From: Macrolepiota albuminosa
Taxonomy: Eukaryota; Basidiomycota; Agaricomycetes; Agaricales; Agaricaceae
Assembly: GCA_027475525.1 (NCBI GenBank)
Contig: JAMWFC010000055.1
Span: 1,971,223 to 2,035,222, forward strand
Length of the DNA stretch: 64,000 nt
Direction: 5' to 3'
The notes beneath the pieces are model-generated. The model worked only from the letters and a program-made list of their open reading frames with translations. It had not been told where the DNA came from and did no database searches. Position numbers and translations under genes: made by a program. Position 1 is the first letter of the stretch. Each line of letters begins with the position of its first letter. Of the stretch, positions 23,061-33,076 are shown one piece after another.

Positions 23061-23813
23061 CTCCCCAACGGCAGATGACGTCCTCAAATAGCCACTTGGC
23101 GACCGCCTCCGTGTTTTCTCTTTGGAGCATTCAAAATTCAGGCCAGTGGATTAGCGAACAACGACCTTGAATGATGTACTTGTAGCGACCAGATTTGGGC
23201 ATGTGCATGGTGTCGACGTAGATTTTGCTGAAGAGGGGAGCTGGCGTTGCAACGGTTGGCGGTATGAGCACTTGGCGTGTTTGTTGAATCTGGCAGAGGT
23301 GGCAAGTCCTAATGTACCAAGCGATGTCGGCACTAGCGTGTGGCCACCAGAATCGTTCTAACAGAGAGGCTCGGGTAGCGTACAGACCTCTATGTCCTAG
23401 CTCGTCATGCATGGCGCGCAAGACTCGTAAGCGACTTTCTGGCTTGATGATCAGCTTGTGAGCGCCATCTCGATTTCGTCGCCAAAGTCGGTTGTCGGTA
23501 AAGAAGAAGCGGGTAGCATAGCGGATAAAGGTCGCGTATTGTTTGTCGGTAAGGCCTGCGGGTCGCTTAAGGTCTTGTAGCCATTGTTCAACGATTAACA
23601 AGCGGCTGTCTTCTGCCTTTGCTTTGGTGGACCGGGGAACGGCATCGTAGGTCAGGTTTTTGCTGTCTTCTCTTAGCGGGTGAGGTTCTTGTACTACTTT
23701 TACGGGAGGCGAATTTTGACTGAAAATGCTTGCCGTTGATGACGCCAACTGTGGTTGGGTGCGCTGGACGTATACGCAGTACAACGCCGTCTCCAGCGCC
23801 TGGCGTACGGGTT
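23061..23813 (-). pseudogene. Integrase of element II, N-terminal half
   Basis: The minus strand shows HDELGHRGLYATRASLLERF and IRTCHLCQIQQTRQV, a complete H2C2 zinc-binding domain, then IYVDTMHMPKSGRYKYIIQ with the first catalytic Asp. A TGA interrupts at WPEF*MLQ. The frame then continues to WGAL, where element B is inserted. The remainder of the core is at 11758-10861. Confidence 0.88.
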
Positions 23814-24779
23814 TGTGAGGAGTCCCGGCAGGGTCCCGGTGTGCTCGAGCAGAGGTGATAGGGCGATGCGCTAGACGATAGCGCCTCGGATGCTACCTAG
23901 CAAGTGGTAAGTGTCGTAGTTTAGGAGAAGTTATAGGGAAAGAAACGAATAGCGCAGCGTAGCGTGCCCGTAGGTGGCACCGTAAACGACGAAGACGAGA
24001 TAGACGAAGCTAGCGCCAAACTTGGTGGCAAAGTCAGGCAACGCTAGCGCGATTTGAACGCCAAGTGTAACTGGGTGCTCAAGGGGTTACGATTCGTTGT
24101 TATATACATGGCAAGTAGCTAGTTTTTATACCATGCGCTACATTATTTCCAAAATAAGTCCATTGACGGCGCTACCAATTAGCGCCTCTCTTTGTGACTG
24201 TAGCTAACGGCCACCTGTCAACGGCGACCTGCAGCACATGGGTGACGGCGACCAACGGCGACTCTAAAACTACTTAGAAGTGGTACGAGTTTGCTCACTT
24301 TTTGATGTAATTTAATTGGCCATGCCATCCCGGGGTATGGTTGGGGAATCCTCGACAGACGCCGTGAGCGCTAATTCCAGCGCTAAACATTGTACCATCT
24401 TTTGATAGATTTAAATGTTGGGTCTGCGTGTATCCTGTCTCGTCGTCATTGATTCTTTTAGACTTCTGATTGAGGTGCCTTGGTGATTGACAGCGCCAAT
24501 TGCTAACTCCTTCCAGTACTGATTGGGGTTTGGTCAGAGTCCCCTCCCGCCGTTATGCTAGCGCTATGAGTCCTGAGTCTTCTTGGTCTTCAAAGTAACT
24601 GAGTGGAGTGCGCTGAGGGGCTGATACTGGTGATTGAGATGAATGGATAAGTCTTGCCATAGAGCGCCCGCGCTAGGGCTGCTCTGTACCCAAGGCTGGT
24701 CGCTAGAGCCTTTAGTGTGTCAAGTGTTGGTCGGCCTATAATGTCCCTTGATGCGCTCAGTCCGAGTAGAAGCCTATCA
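23814..24779 (-). repeat. Possible diverged solo LTR inside element II
   Basis: About 966 bp with no pol coding separates the RNase H tail (FSAPLTFYT) from the integrase leader (KPVRQALETALYCVYV). On the plus strand it begins TGTGAGGAGTCCCGG, ends CCTATCA like the II LTR, and has a TATATA box near 24100. A clear target-site duplication was not found. It may be a relative of the II LTR or a native spacer. Confidence 0.4.
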
Positions 24780-24979
24780 CCGTGTAGAACGTGAGGGGTG
24801 CGCTAAAGATCTCGGGGCGGTAAGGGATAATGGGATGTAAAAATATGCTGGTAGACTGTTGCCGTCGTAGTAGGGGAATTGGTTGTTGTATGAGGTGCAC
24901 GAAACCATGTAGTCGGTCGATCCAGTCCTCAAAATTGCTATCAGCCTGTGGATCCACTGCCGGGTCGCCAGGTTGCCGT

Positions 24980-25719
24980 GGTCACCTAGAGAGTCCATCT
25001 GGTCCGTGGAAAGAGCTCTTGACGTGTACCAACTCGAAGTGAAACATGAGGATAGCGACTACCCACCGGTTCATACTAGCGGATGGCTGGATGTCGGGAT
25101 TCTGCAGCATGCCTTTGATGTACCTAGCGTCGACTTCAACAATCAGGTTCTGCACACCAATCAAATACATCTTTAGCGACCGGAAGGCTTTGAAGAGCCC
25201 ATAGAGTTCTAGCTTAGGCTGACTGTAGCGAGACTCTCTGTCGTTTAGCGTGATAGACCCAAAGCGGTTGTAGCGTCGCTGTTTCCGATTGTCGCTAAGG
25301 CACTGGCACAAGAAGTAACCAACGGCAATGTACGAGGTATCCACCGCCAAGATAACAGGGTCGGCAGAGGTATAATCGATGGGGACTAGGGGCTTGGCGT
25401 CTTGTAGGGCTTTTACTAAGTCGCGTTGGGCAGTGACCTGGTCTGGCCCAAATTCGAAGGGCTCATTAGCGCGGGTGAGTCGGTTAAGGGCGTGTGCGCG
25501 ATGGGCAAAGTTTTTGACAAATATTCTAAGAACGCCAACGGTACCGAGAAAGGCACGAACTTCAGATAAGTCACGGCAAGGACCCCATTGCTCTAGGAGT
25601 GCTAAGCGAGACTCATCGGGAACGCGACCGTCGGGAGTGCAGATGTGACCGAGTATTTTGAATTTGGGCGCGCAAAGGAGGAGTTTGTGACCGCTAAACA
25701 TACCACCGCTATACTTCAT
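24980..25719 (-). pseudogene. RT connection and RNase H of element II
   Basis: In the same frame as the RT, separated from it by one TGA (LLN*VLQRM, probably CGA to TGA). It includes CAPKFKILGHICTPDGRVPD (thumb), VRAFLGTVGVLRIFVKNFA, ILAVDTSYIAVGYFL and RYSQPKLELYGLFKAFRSLK (RNase H-like). It ends at FHGPDGLSR followed by TGA. This RNase H belongs to the variant type common in fungal Ty3 elements that carry FIDD in the RT. Confidence 0.85.
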
Positions 25720-25731
25720 ACGTTGGAGAAC

Positions 25732-26461
25732 TCAATTGAGCAGCTGGAAAAAATCCCATAGCGCTAAGCAAATATTGGGGTTCTCGGGATGGGTCGCCGG
25801 TAAGCCGTTTATGAGTCGCCAGTCTTTGGGGCCTTTGACGCCAACGTCATCAATGAAGCTTAGGACGTTATGCGGTATCTCGGGTTGGAGGATGAAAGTG
25901 ATGTCGTCATGAAATATAGGGACTGAGTTTGTCCAGCCCATCGGCAAGGTAACTAAGCGCAAGGCGCCAAACGGAGTTTGAAAGGTGGTGAGGTCACAGG
26001 AAGAGGGGTGTATCAGGCATTCGTCGTAGCCAACGTAGAGATCAAGGGTGGCGCCACAAATGCGCCCGGCAAAGGACTCGGCAAAGTGGTCAGGGAAAGG
26101 CGGTACGCCAGAGTGTCGTATAGTAACTCTATTCAGCGGCTCGAGACTGTGGACTATGCGTAGATTGCCGTTCTTTTTGAGGACACAGAACCAACGGGAG
26201 CGGTAAGAACTGTTTGAGGGCTCGTAGACGCCAGCCTGTATCTTGGTCCTAATAATCTGGCAGACCTCGGCTTCGATTCCAGGCGGTAACGGTCGGTTGT
26301 GCTCAGTCCACGGCACGTGAGGGATGGTCGGGATGACGACAGGCGGGAAGAAATCTGTACGTAGACTGCCGCGTTCTGAGTCCTCCCAGGTGAAGGCTTT
26401 ATCCTGCTTAGCGATGAGATCGGTAAGGACATTCAACTCATCTTTGGTCAAAAATCCTGTG
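25732..26461 (-). pseudogene. Reverse transcriptase of element II
   Basis: Open from the solo-LTR junction: FLTKDELNVLTDLIAKQDKA, SRWFCVLKKNGNLRIVHSLE (fingers), ICGATLDLYVGYDECLIHP, RLVTLPMGWTNSVPIFHDD and the palm motif VLSFIDDVGVKGP near 25830-25860 (FIDD in place of YxDD). Joined across the solo LTR, it continues the protease-side frame as KEHDTGFLTKDE. Confidence 0.9.
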
Positions 26462-26466
26462 TCGTG

Positions 26467-27338
26467 TGTCAGGTTCCGCTGAATCGGGGGCTTTCCGGGA
26501 AAGCGACGCCCTTACGATGCGGACTTGATCTACGGATACTCGGGTGTCTGGAACTCCGGGGCTAGGACTCCGGGGTTCAAGACGAGGACAGGGTAATCCC
26601 GGGAGAGGGGACTAGAGTCCGGGGGTTTTGGAGGAAAGTGGCTGGGAGTTAGAGGGGGTCGAGTCGTGAACCGGAGGTTCTAAGACGAGACCAAGTTAGT
26701 AACTTAAGAGTCGCGAAGTGCGTACCAAACTTATAGCACGCGAATGCTAAGGCGTGCCAGTCGAAGCGTACCAAACGAGGCGTACCAGTCAAACAAAAGG
26801 GCACGCAATATCCAAGTAACAGTTATGCAATATCAAGACTAGCGAATACAACAAGGAACTACGCTATAAGTACTACGGGGCCGGGTCTCGAGGTTCCGGG
26901 ATGTCTGGGATGGGTTCCGGGGGTTATTGAGTAGCGGCAGGGGCTGCGTACCGGGATCGCGCGTGTGGAGCGCGCGATCAATTGGCGCGGAGGGAGTCGT
27001 GATGCGTGGGGCGTGATGCGTGATGGCTTGATGCGAGCCGCGTGATCCGATCGTCGATGGCGGTTGATCCCGGGGTCTGTGATGCAGGGGTCCCGGGGGC
27101 TGGCTGATGGCGTTCGGTGGCGGTTGATGGCGGTCCTGATGCGCGTGATGGCGGTGTCGGCGGTCGTGATGGCGGGGCGTGTCCTGTGGGGTCGGAGGGA
27201 GGGTCCCGGAGGGTGTTCCGGGGGTGTCCCGGGGTGGGCCCGGAGGGAAGGGGTCGTGACATGTGGGGTCGGAGGGAGGGTCCCGGAGGGTGTTCCGGGG
27301 GTGTCCCGGGGTGGGCCCGGAGGGAAGGGGTCGTGACA
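26467..27338 (-). repeat. Solo LTR of family A inside element II
   Basis: 872 bp, TGTCAGGTT to TCGTGACA, flanked by the perfect 5-base duplication TCGTG (26462-26466 and 27339-27343). It resembles the A right LTR 32330-33076 throughout. A 77-base duplication (27185-27338) lengthens it; without that it is 795 bp. It separates the protease-side and RT parts of II pol. Confidence 0.95.
27185..27338. repeat. 77-base direct duplication no. 8, in solo A LTR
   Basis: Positions 27185-27261 recur exactly at 27262-27338. The other A LTR (about 32995-33076) has this segment once. Confidence 0.97.
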
Positions 27339-27343
27339 TCGTG

Positions 27344-27913
27344 CTCCTTGGCGAACTGCTGCTGGCGTTCCTCAGTAAAACGTCCTGTCGGCTGAAAGGG
27401 TGGCGGATTTGGTGACAAGGTCGGCATGTCGGCAAGAGGGTCGCCAATAATCTGGCGCTCGATTCTAAACGTCTCGGGAGAGTGCGTAGCAATGGGTTTT
27501 GTTTTAAGCGCAACTGGCTTATATTTCTTTTTAACTTGAACCCCTTTCCTTTTGGGAGCGTTAGCTTGGTTATATACAGAAGTGGAAAGGGGAACGGTAG
27601 CCTGAGGGGCGGCAAGTCCAAGAACGGCAGGAGACGAGGCTCCGGGAAGGGTAGTGAGATACGTATCGGTAGACGCAATATTTTGAAATGATTCAGAAGC
27701 GGTAAGGTACAAGTAGGCAAGAGAGGAGTCGGTAATGTTTTGATTCTTCTGGGGAAGCTCTGCGTCGGTAGCGGGTAAAGTAGTTAAAACATCTTTGTCA
27801 AGAAAAGCGGTAGACATAACATTTACAAGACCAGTTGAATGGTCATATTCCAGCGTTAGCGCCACATCTCCGTGATCATCGCCAATCACCTCCTCAATGG
27901 TCTGTGAAAACAC
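27344..27913 (-). pseudogene. Protease-RT linker of element II pol
   Basis: The minus-strand frame starts in the gag-protease overlap (VFSQTIEEVIGDDHGDVALT), contains Pro/Lys-rich linker sequence (KRKGVQVKKKYKPVALKTK) and ends at the solo LTR with RQQQFAKEHD. It is one base out of frame with the upstream gag-protease ORF over an overlap of about 28 bases, consistent either with a -1 frameshift signal or an indel. Confidence 0.75.
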
Positions 27914-30540
27914 CTGTGGGGTCGTTCGTTGGCGTGTTGGTCGGTAAACTCCGGCGGCTTAGCGAGGGCACCTTTTCGTTGTCCCCTAGGGAACGTTGGC
28001 ACCGTTCGTCGGATTCCAGAATTAGGGTCGCTGATTGTTAAAGTTGTCTCGTCGTCGGTAACAGTCTTGACAACTGATCGCGCCAAGACGTTGAAGGGTC
28101 TGCCGAGTAGTAAGTCGTATGCCGGAGAGCGTAAAATGTGTATCTGAAGATAAAACGTAATGTCGCCAAGGGTGCAGGGCACGTTCTCGGCGAGGCCTAG
28201 GGATCTGTCTACCGTACCGTTAGCGCTCTGCATGTTTAGTATAACGGTAGGGTCATAAATGAGGCCTAGATCGTTAGCGACTTCAGCTGCCATAGAAATG
28301 ATTTGAGACCCGCTATCCACTATAGCCTCTACCTCGTGCTTGTTATCGACAGTTAGCGCGACGGAACGGATAGCGTGCGATTCTTGAGCGACGGTAAGGA
28401 TTGCAGGGTCTTCTCCATGGTCTACTGACCTAAGGTAGGTCTCCACTGGGTCCACAGAGGTGGCGTTAGCGATGGGGTTGGCAGGAGAGTCTTCAGTGTC
28501 CAATGAGTTGACGGTAACAGAAAAACCGGGAAGCGTGTCGTCGAGGTCTTTGACTTCGGCAACGGTTGTCGCCAAGGGACGTCGAGGAGTGACTGCCGTC
28601 TTAACTTGGTTGCGGACGTCTGGGGCAATACTGCAAAGTTCTTCTACTGATAACGTGACGGCGGTTTTCATGATGCGGTTGAAGACGTGGTTGGATTTCT
28701 CTATGTCGAAAATTGGCGCAGTAGGTCGGTAACCACCTTCAGGAAGTTTCTCAGGAGCGGCAAAGTTTCGTTGCGCGGGAGCATGGTAACGGTCGGGAAT
28801 CCCTGAGTAGGGATGGAGAGGCGGCAAAGGCGCCTCAGGAGCGGTAGCGGACGACGATGGTTCTGGAGTGGTAGCTGGTGGTGCGGCAGGAGCAGAAGTC
28901 GGTAGCTTACTAGCGGGAGGCATTGGCTTATATCCTTTGAGAGGTTGTTTGGGCTGCTTAACTTCAACCCCATCAAAAACCTGGTTCTTGAGCGAATCCA
29001 ATTCCTGTTGTAGCTTGGCGATACGCTCTTCCCGCGAGAAAGTAGGGCGGTCGCCAACGCTATCGAAGTGTAAGACCTCGTGGATCATTTGCTGTTGGGT
29101 CGCCTGTTTGGGGTCGGGGTTGGCGTTGCCAGATAGCGTGCCGGTAACAATTTGTCCTGGGTTGCGCCTATGCCATTCATCCACCCGCTCCTGGAAGGAC
29201 TTCTTGTCTGGGTAGTTGGGAATGGTGGCGCCAGAGGTAAGAACTATCTTGCCGTCGATAGCCCTTCGAATTCTCCCTTGCCAAATATAATTTTCGAGAG
29301 TAGCGCAGCGTCCTCTGGTCATGGTATGGCCAATTTCCCCACAGAAGTGGCAAGGGCCAGGTGCGGGTACGTTGGCGGGTCGGTTAGAAGTGAGGTTGGT
29401 GGTAATCATAGTTTTGATACGAGTCATAGCGGAAGCGACAGCAGCGGTAATGGCAGCATTAAGCTCCTCTTTCTTAACGAGGTTGGTAGCAGGAGGCGAG
29501 ATGGGAATAATACCGTTAGTTCGCTCAGGGGGTGGGCTCGTCCTAGCGCGTGATATACCAACGCCAGTGTCTGTTCCCTTGAGCACCCATTTACTGGCTT
29601 CAAAGACGTCAGCAACGTTATAGGGCTCGTCAGGGTGATGGGCCTGATGGACTATTTCTAGGCGACGAGCAATACGAGTCCATAGTGAAGTCGGGATGCC
29701 TTGCTGGAACAGGCGACGCTCCTTGTTAATATAAAGCTTGCCGTTCTGCAGAAGCCACCTAGCGATTTTCTGGAACTCGCGGTAATATGTGGAGAATGCG
29801 CCAAGAGAAGAAGTGCCGTTGTCGAAAGATTCCTGAACTAATTTCTGCAACTCGTTTACCGTGTATCGCGTAGCCTCCTCTGCGCCAGGGTACAGCTGGA
29901 TTACTGCCATCTTCCAGTCCTCATACGAAGCACCTTGGGCTGGAACTGGCGGGGCGGCAGGAACAAAGGCGGCAAATTCGGTCAAACCTGTCCACGTTTC
30001 TGCCGTGTCATACGATACGTATCTTGCCGCGTACTCCTTCATCTGCGTGTGGTCGGTAATGTTACAGTCTCTGAATAAATACTCTAATTCCTTGAAATAC
30101 TGGGAGAGCTCCCGTGGCTTGGTCTCGTCCCATTTCGGTGCCAAGAAGTGGTTGCGTGGTGGCATGCGCTGGACTTGTTGTTCCATAGCGACTGTGTTGG
30201 CAAGTTCGGTTAGCAGTGGTGGGGAAGGAGTTCTAGAGGTTGGCGATGGGGTAAGCGAAATGACGAGTTGAGAAAGAGGTGTTAAAGGAGTGCTGGGGGT
30301 AACTGGTTGTGGTACGGCAAGGGGCAACGCTAAGAGGTCATCGGCGCTAAAGTCGAGAGAATGCGGAAAGAGATCAGGAAATTTGTCTACAGTGGCGTTC
30401 TGTAGTTCCTGTGCTAGAGAGAGACCCGGTAAGGCACCAGGTGGTTGTGGAGTTGATGGGTGGGAAGGAGCAATGCCTTCTGCCGACTGCTCTAGCAGGC
30501 GGCGCCTATGCTGGAGACGGGTTTCTGGCGGAATTCTGCC
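27886..30540 (-). CDS. Gag-protease of element II
   Basis: A long frame without stops. The first in-frame ATG gives MEQQVQRMPPRNHFLAPKWD at about 30186, but the frame is open further upstream to about 30540. The gag core includes YFKELEYLFRDCNITDHTQM and RYVSYDTAETW. A CCHC knuckle CHFCGEIGHTMTRGRC lies near 29345, and the protease motif VEAIVDSGSQIISMAAEVA near 28310-28340, ending with SPAYDLLLGRPFNVL. It is the best preserved coding part of II. The product would form particles and process the polyprotein. Confidence 0.88.
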   Translation of the reverse strand, partial: GRIPPETRLQHRRRLLEQSAEGIAPSHPSTPQPPGALPGLSLAQELQNATVDKFPDLFPHSLDFSADDLLALPLAVPQPVTPSTPLTPLSQLVISLTPSPTSRTPSPPLLTELANTVAMEQQVQRMPPRNHFLAPKWDETKPRELSQYFKELEYLFRDCNITDHTQMKEYAARYVSYDTAETWTGLTEFAAFVPAAPPVPAQGASYEDWKMAVIQLYPGAEEATRYTVNELQKLVQESFDNGTSSLGAFSTYYREFQKIARWLLQNGKLYINKERRLFQQGIPTSLWTRIARRLEIVHQAHHPDEPYNVADVFEASKWVLKGTDTGVGISRARTSPPPERTNGIIPISPPATNLVKKEELNAAITAAVASAMTRIKTMITTNLTSNRPANVPAPGPCHFCGEIGHTMTRGRCATLENYIWQGRIRRAIDGKIVLTSGATIPNYPDKKSFQERVDEWHRRNPGQIVTGTLSGNANPDPKQATQQQMIHEVLHFDSVGDRPTFSREERIAKLQQELDSLKNQVFDGVEVKQPKQPLKGYKPMPPASKLPTSAPAAPPATTPEPSSSATAPEAPLPPLHPYSGIPDRYHAPAQRNFAAPEKLPEGGYRPTAPIFDIEKSNHVFNRIMKTAVTLSVEELCSIAPDVRNQVKTAVTPRRPLATTVAEVKDLDDTLPGFSVTVNSLDTEDSPANPIANATSVDPVETYLRSVDHGEDPAILTVAQESHAIRSVALTVDNKHEVEAIVDSGSQIISMAAEVANDLGLIYDPTVILNMQSANGTVDRSLGLAENVPCTLGDITFYLQIHILRSPAYDLLLGRPFNVLARSVVKTVTDDETTLTISDPNSGIRRTVPTFPRGQRKGALAKPPEFTDQHANERPHRCFHRPLRR

Positions 30541-30551
30541 CTAGAGATCCC

Positions 30552-30569
30552 TCGCGGTGGGCTCCAATT
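30552..30569 (-). other. Primer-binding site of element II
   Basis: On the minus strand, two bases after the 5' LTR, the sequence TGGAGCCCACCGCGAGGG begins with TGG, as expected for pairing to a tRNA 3' end. The tRNA was not identified. Confidence 0.6.
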
Positions 30570-31507
30570 TGATGACGCCCAAAGTTTGGTCAGTAACAAA
30601 TGTAGCTGAAGTGTTACCATACCAAGAGTTTACGTTGGGCGCGCTATAAGTGATGTGAGGAGTCCCGGGCAGGTCCCAGAGAACGCGCCTGTGAAAATAG
30701 GGTAAAGTCGGTAACGAGGTCAGCAAGTGTAAAGCGCTAAGGTAAAGCACCTAGGGAAGGAGCGGTAAGTGAACACGGCAAAGGTAAGCGGCAAGAGTAC
30801 GGTATGCTTAGCGAAGTCTAAGCGTCGATAATGCCCGCCGTAGTTGCAAGGCGCGAGGTTGTCAAGTGTTGGCGAGCGTCTGCAACTGCCGACGAGTTCG
30901 ACGTTGCCGACCGTAAATGAGCTCTTGAGCGTAAAGGGGACTGAAGAAGTGGGAGCAGGAAACTCTGGTCTATTCGTCTGATGATTCATGTACAAGTCGG
31001 TAAGTACTTTATATACTACAAGGAGTTCACTGTCGCCAGTGACCAACCATTGCCAAAGTGCGGTAAACTGGAAAATTTCATAGAGGAAGCTCCAACGGTT
31101 TCAGATCCCTACCGTCCATTCAAGACCCTTAGTGCCACCAGGCGGCAGATCGCGGTGCTAAATCATCAATCCATCACCCTTCTGTCTGTCCAAAAAGCTA
31201 AGCGATGTCAGGCACCAAATCAAGGCGCTAAGCGATGTCGGACGCCAAGGTCAAACGCCAAGCTGTCCGTCAGTTTTTGATAGATCATCAAGCTTCTCGC
31301 TAAGCGCTGTCGTCAGTGACTGATGCCATCTGTCAGTTGTCATTCCTGCTGCCATCAGCGCTATCATTGATCGGATCTGCTTCTTGCCGTGTCTGGCCGT
31401 CAAATATCGCCAAAATTGGATAATTAGCACGCGCTAAGGTATCCCGAGTCGGTGCCGCGTTGCCGTCGCCTGCCGTTGATGCGTTGATCCTGTATGGGGT
31501 CCTATCA
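30570..31507 (-). repeat. 5' LTR of element II
   Basis: 938 bp, TGATGACG to CTATCA on the plus strand. It lacks the 77-base duplication of its partner. A minus-strand TATATAAAG box is near 31010-31018. About 2 percent of positions differ from the partner, all transitions. Confidence 0.96.
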
Positions 31508-32296
31508 CCACCAGATGTGAATTGAGTGGCCTGGGTCTGCAGGGTTGTTGAGGGGTCAGGGGGAGGGGGACGCGTGGACTTCATCGAGCAGTTGTTGCAA
31601 TTCTTCACAGAGGATCGTGTTACGCCTATACTTTACCATAGTCTGCTCTGGGAGTTCTCCTCGCATGAGGCGATCCCTGAATTTGACCAAGCAGTGGGCC
31701 CATTCCTCTGGAGTGCCTGCGAAGTCGTTGTGTCCGAGTTCCATGAGTAGCGCCCTTGCCTGTTGCACAAAGTCCTCTGGCGAGATCCTAAGCGAGCGGA
31801 GCACTTCGTCCCATTGCTGTTCGTAGTCCTCGAGACGTCGTCATCCCATTGGTGAGGGGGGAGTCCAAGCGGGTGGTGCGGCGGTTGGGTAGTGTCAAGG
31901 GGGATAGTCGTAGTTGAGAGGTCCCCGGGGTTGGGAGGCAGGACGCTGGTAACCATAGTAGGGGGTGGGTGCAAAGGGGCCCTCGCTGGGAGGTACCGGG
32001 CGAGGCCCACTGGGGACTGGTGGTGTCTCTGGTAGGCCCCCGGGGATGCTCCGGTACGAGGGGACCTCCATGGGTCACGCCATAGCTAGGTTGGGCGGAG
32101 GGGCCCAGCTGGCTGAGGGCCCCAGATCGTAGAGAGATGGGTCGGGGGCCTAGTGGCGGTGGAGGTATTGGGGTTCATACGGGAGGGGTGGGTAGGTGGG
32201 GCGGGGGGTCTGTGTAGAGTAATGGTCAAGGACCTGATGTCCGTAAGGGTCGGTCTGGTAGCCCGTGGGGTAGTAGGTATGAGTATACATAGCCAT
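31508..32296 (-). pseudogene. Gag of element A, N-terminal part
   Basis: The ATG at 32296 gives MAMYTHTYYPTGYQTD, a Pro/Tyr-rich head interrupted by TAG and several TGA codons. A helical domain follows (LRSLRISPEDFVQQARALLM, WAHCLVKFRDRLMRGELPEQ). It runs into element II at TQFTSGG. The uninterrupted equivalent is at 63.0-64.0 kb, which supports the junction. Confidence 0.8.
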
Positions 32297-32329
32297 CAAG
32301 AACGGTGTAAGGAGGGAGTCTTGATATTA

Positions 32330-33076
32330 TGTCAGGTCCTGCTGAATCGGGGGCTTTCCAGGAAAGCAATTGCCCTTACAATGCAGACTTGACCTATGAA
32401 TACTCAGGTGTCTGGAACTCCGGGGCTAGGACTCTGGGGTTCAAGATGCAGACAGGGGCAGTCCTGGAAGAGGGGACTTGGTCCGGGGGTTTTGGGTTGT
32501 GAGTAGTTGGGGGATTCGGGTGGGGGTCAAGTCATGAACCGGGGGTTCTAAGATGAGACCAAGTTAGCTAATTAAAGTCACGAAGTGCGTACCAGTCTTA
32601 GAGCGTGCCAGTCAAAGCGTGCCAGTCAATGCGTACCAGTCAAACAGAGGGCACGCAACAATCCAAGTAACCAAGTTAAAGCAGTGTAACAGTGTAATAT
32701 CAAGACTGGCGAATACAATGGGAAACTGTGCTATAAGTACTACAGGACCAGGTCTCAGGTTCCGGGGTGTCTGGGATGGGTTCCGGGAGTCATTGAGTAG
32801 CAGGCAGGGACTGTATACTTGGATCGCGCGTGTGGGACACGCAATCAATAGGCATGGAGGAGCTGTGATGCGTGATGCGTGATGGCCGGAGGCGAGTCGT
32901 GTGATCCAATCATTGATCGGGGCTGGTAGCGGCTGATGGCGGTCCTTGATGCACGTGATGGCGGTGTCGGTAGTTGTGATGGCGGGGCGTGTCCTGTGGG
33001 GTCAAAGGGAGGGTCCTGGATGGTGTTCCGGAGGTGTCCCGGGGCGGGTCCGGAGGGGAGGGGAGGGGTCGTGACA
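32330..33076 (-). repeat. Right (5') LTR of element A
   Basis: 747 bp, TGTCAGG to CGTGACA. It is homologous to the solo LTR at 26467-27338. It ends precisely at the start of the disrupted element D RT. After the LTR the element reads TAATATCAAGACTC, with no TGG primer site; the old relative at 62.98 kb has the same sequence there. Confidence 0.93.

Larger units (their letters stand above)
6879..31507 (-). mobile_element. Element II: Ty3/gypsy retrotransposon with opposite-strand gene, interrupted by B
   Basis: It is bounded by two LTRs (6879-7893 and 30570-31507) beginning and ending TG..CA. Read on the minus strand it has 5' LTR, primer-binding site, gag-protease, RT, RNase H and integrase, then an opposite-strand gene, a purine tract and the 3' LTR. 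It lies inside gag of element A. Allowing a 4-base target duplication with one transition (minus-strand GTGG/GCGG) restores the A gag frame to match the uninterrupted relative at about 63.8 kb. Without B, the solo LTR and the duplications it would be about 11-12 kb. In-frame TGA codons show it is inactive. Confidence 0.92.
1..33076 (-). mobile_element. Element A: Ty3/gypsy chromovirus, interrupted by element II, left end outside window
   Basis: Read on the minus strand, this gives an LTR (33076-32330), gag, CCHC knuckle, aspartic protease, reverse transcriptase, RNase H, integrase and a chromodomain, which is the order of a Ty3 chromovirus. Its gag is split at 31508/6878 by element II. The right LTR ends exactly where coding sequence of element D begins (33077), so A is inserted into D; the left LTR and the partner target-site copy lie beyond position 1. 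Many in-frame TGA codons and frameshifts show it is dead. Three frameshifts (near 3922, 4502 and 4618) coincide with 77-base duplications that I consider assembly artefacts. Confidence 0.9.
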
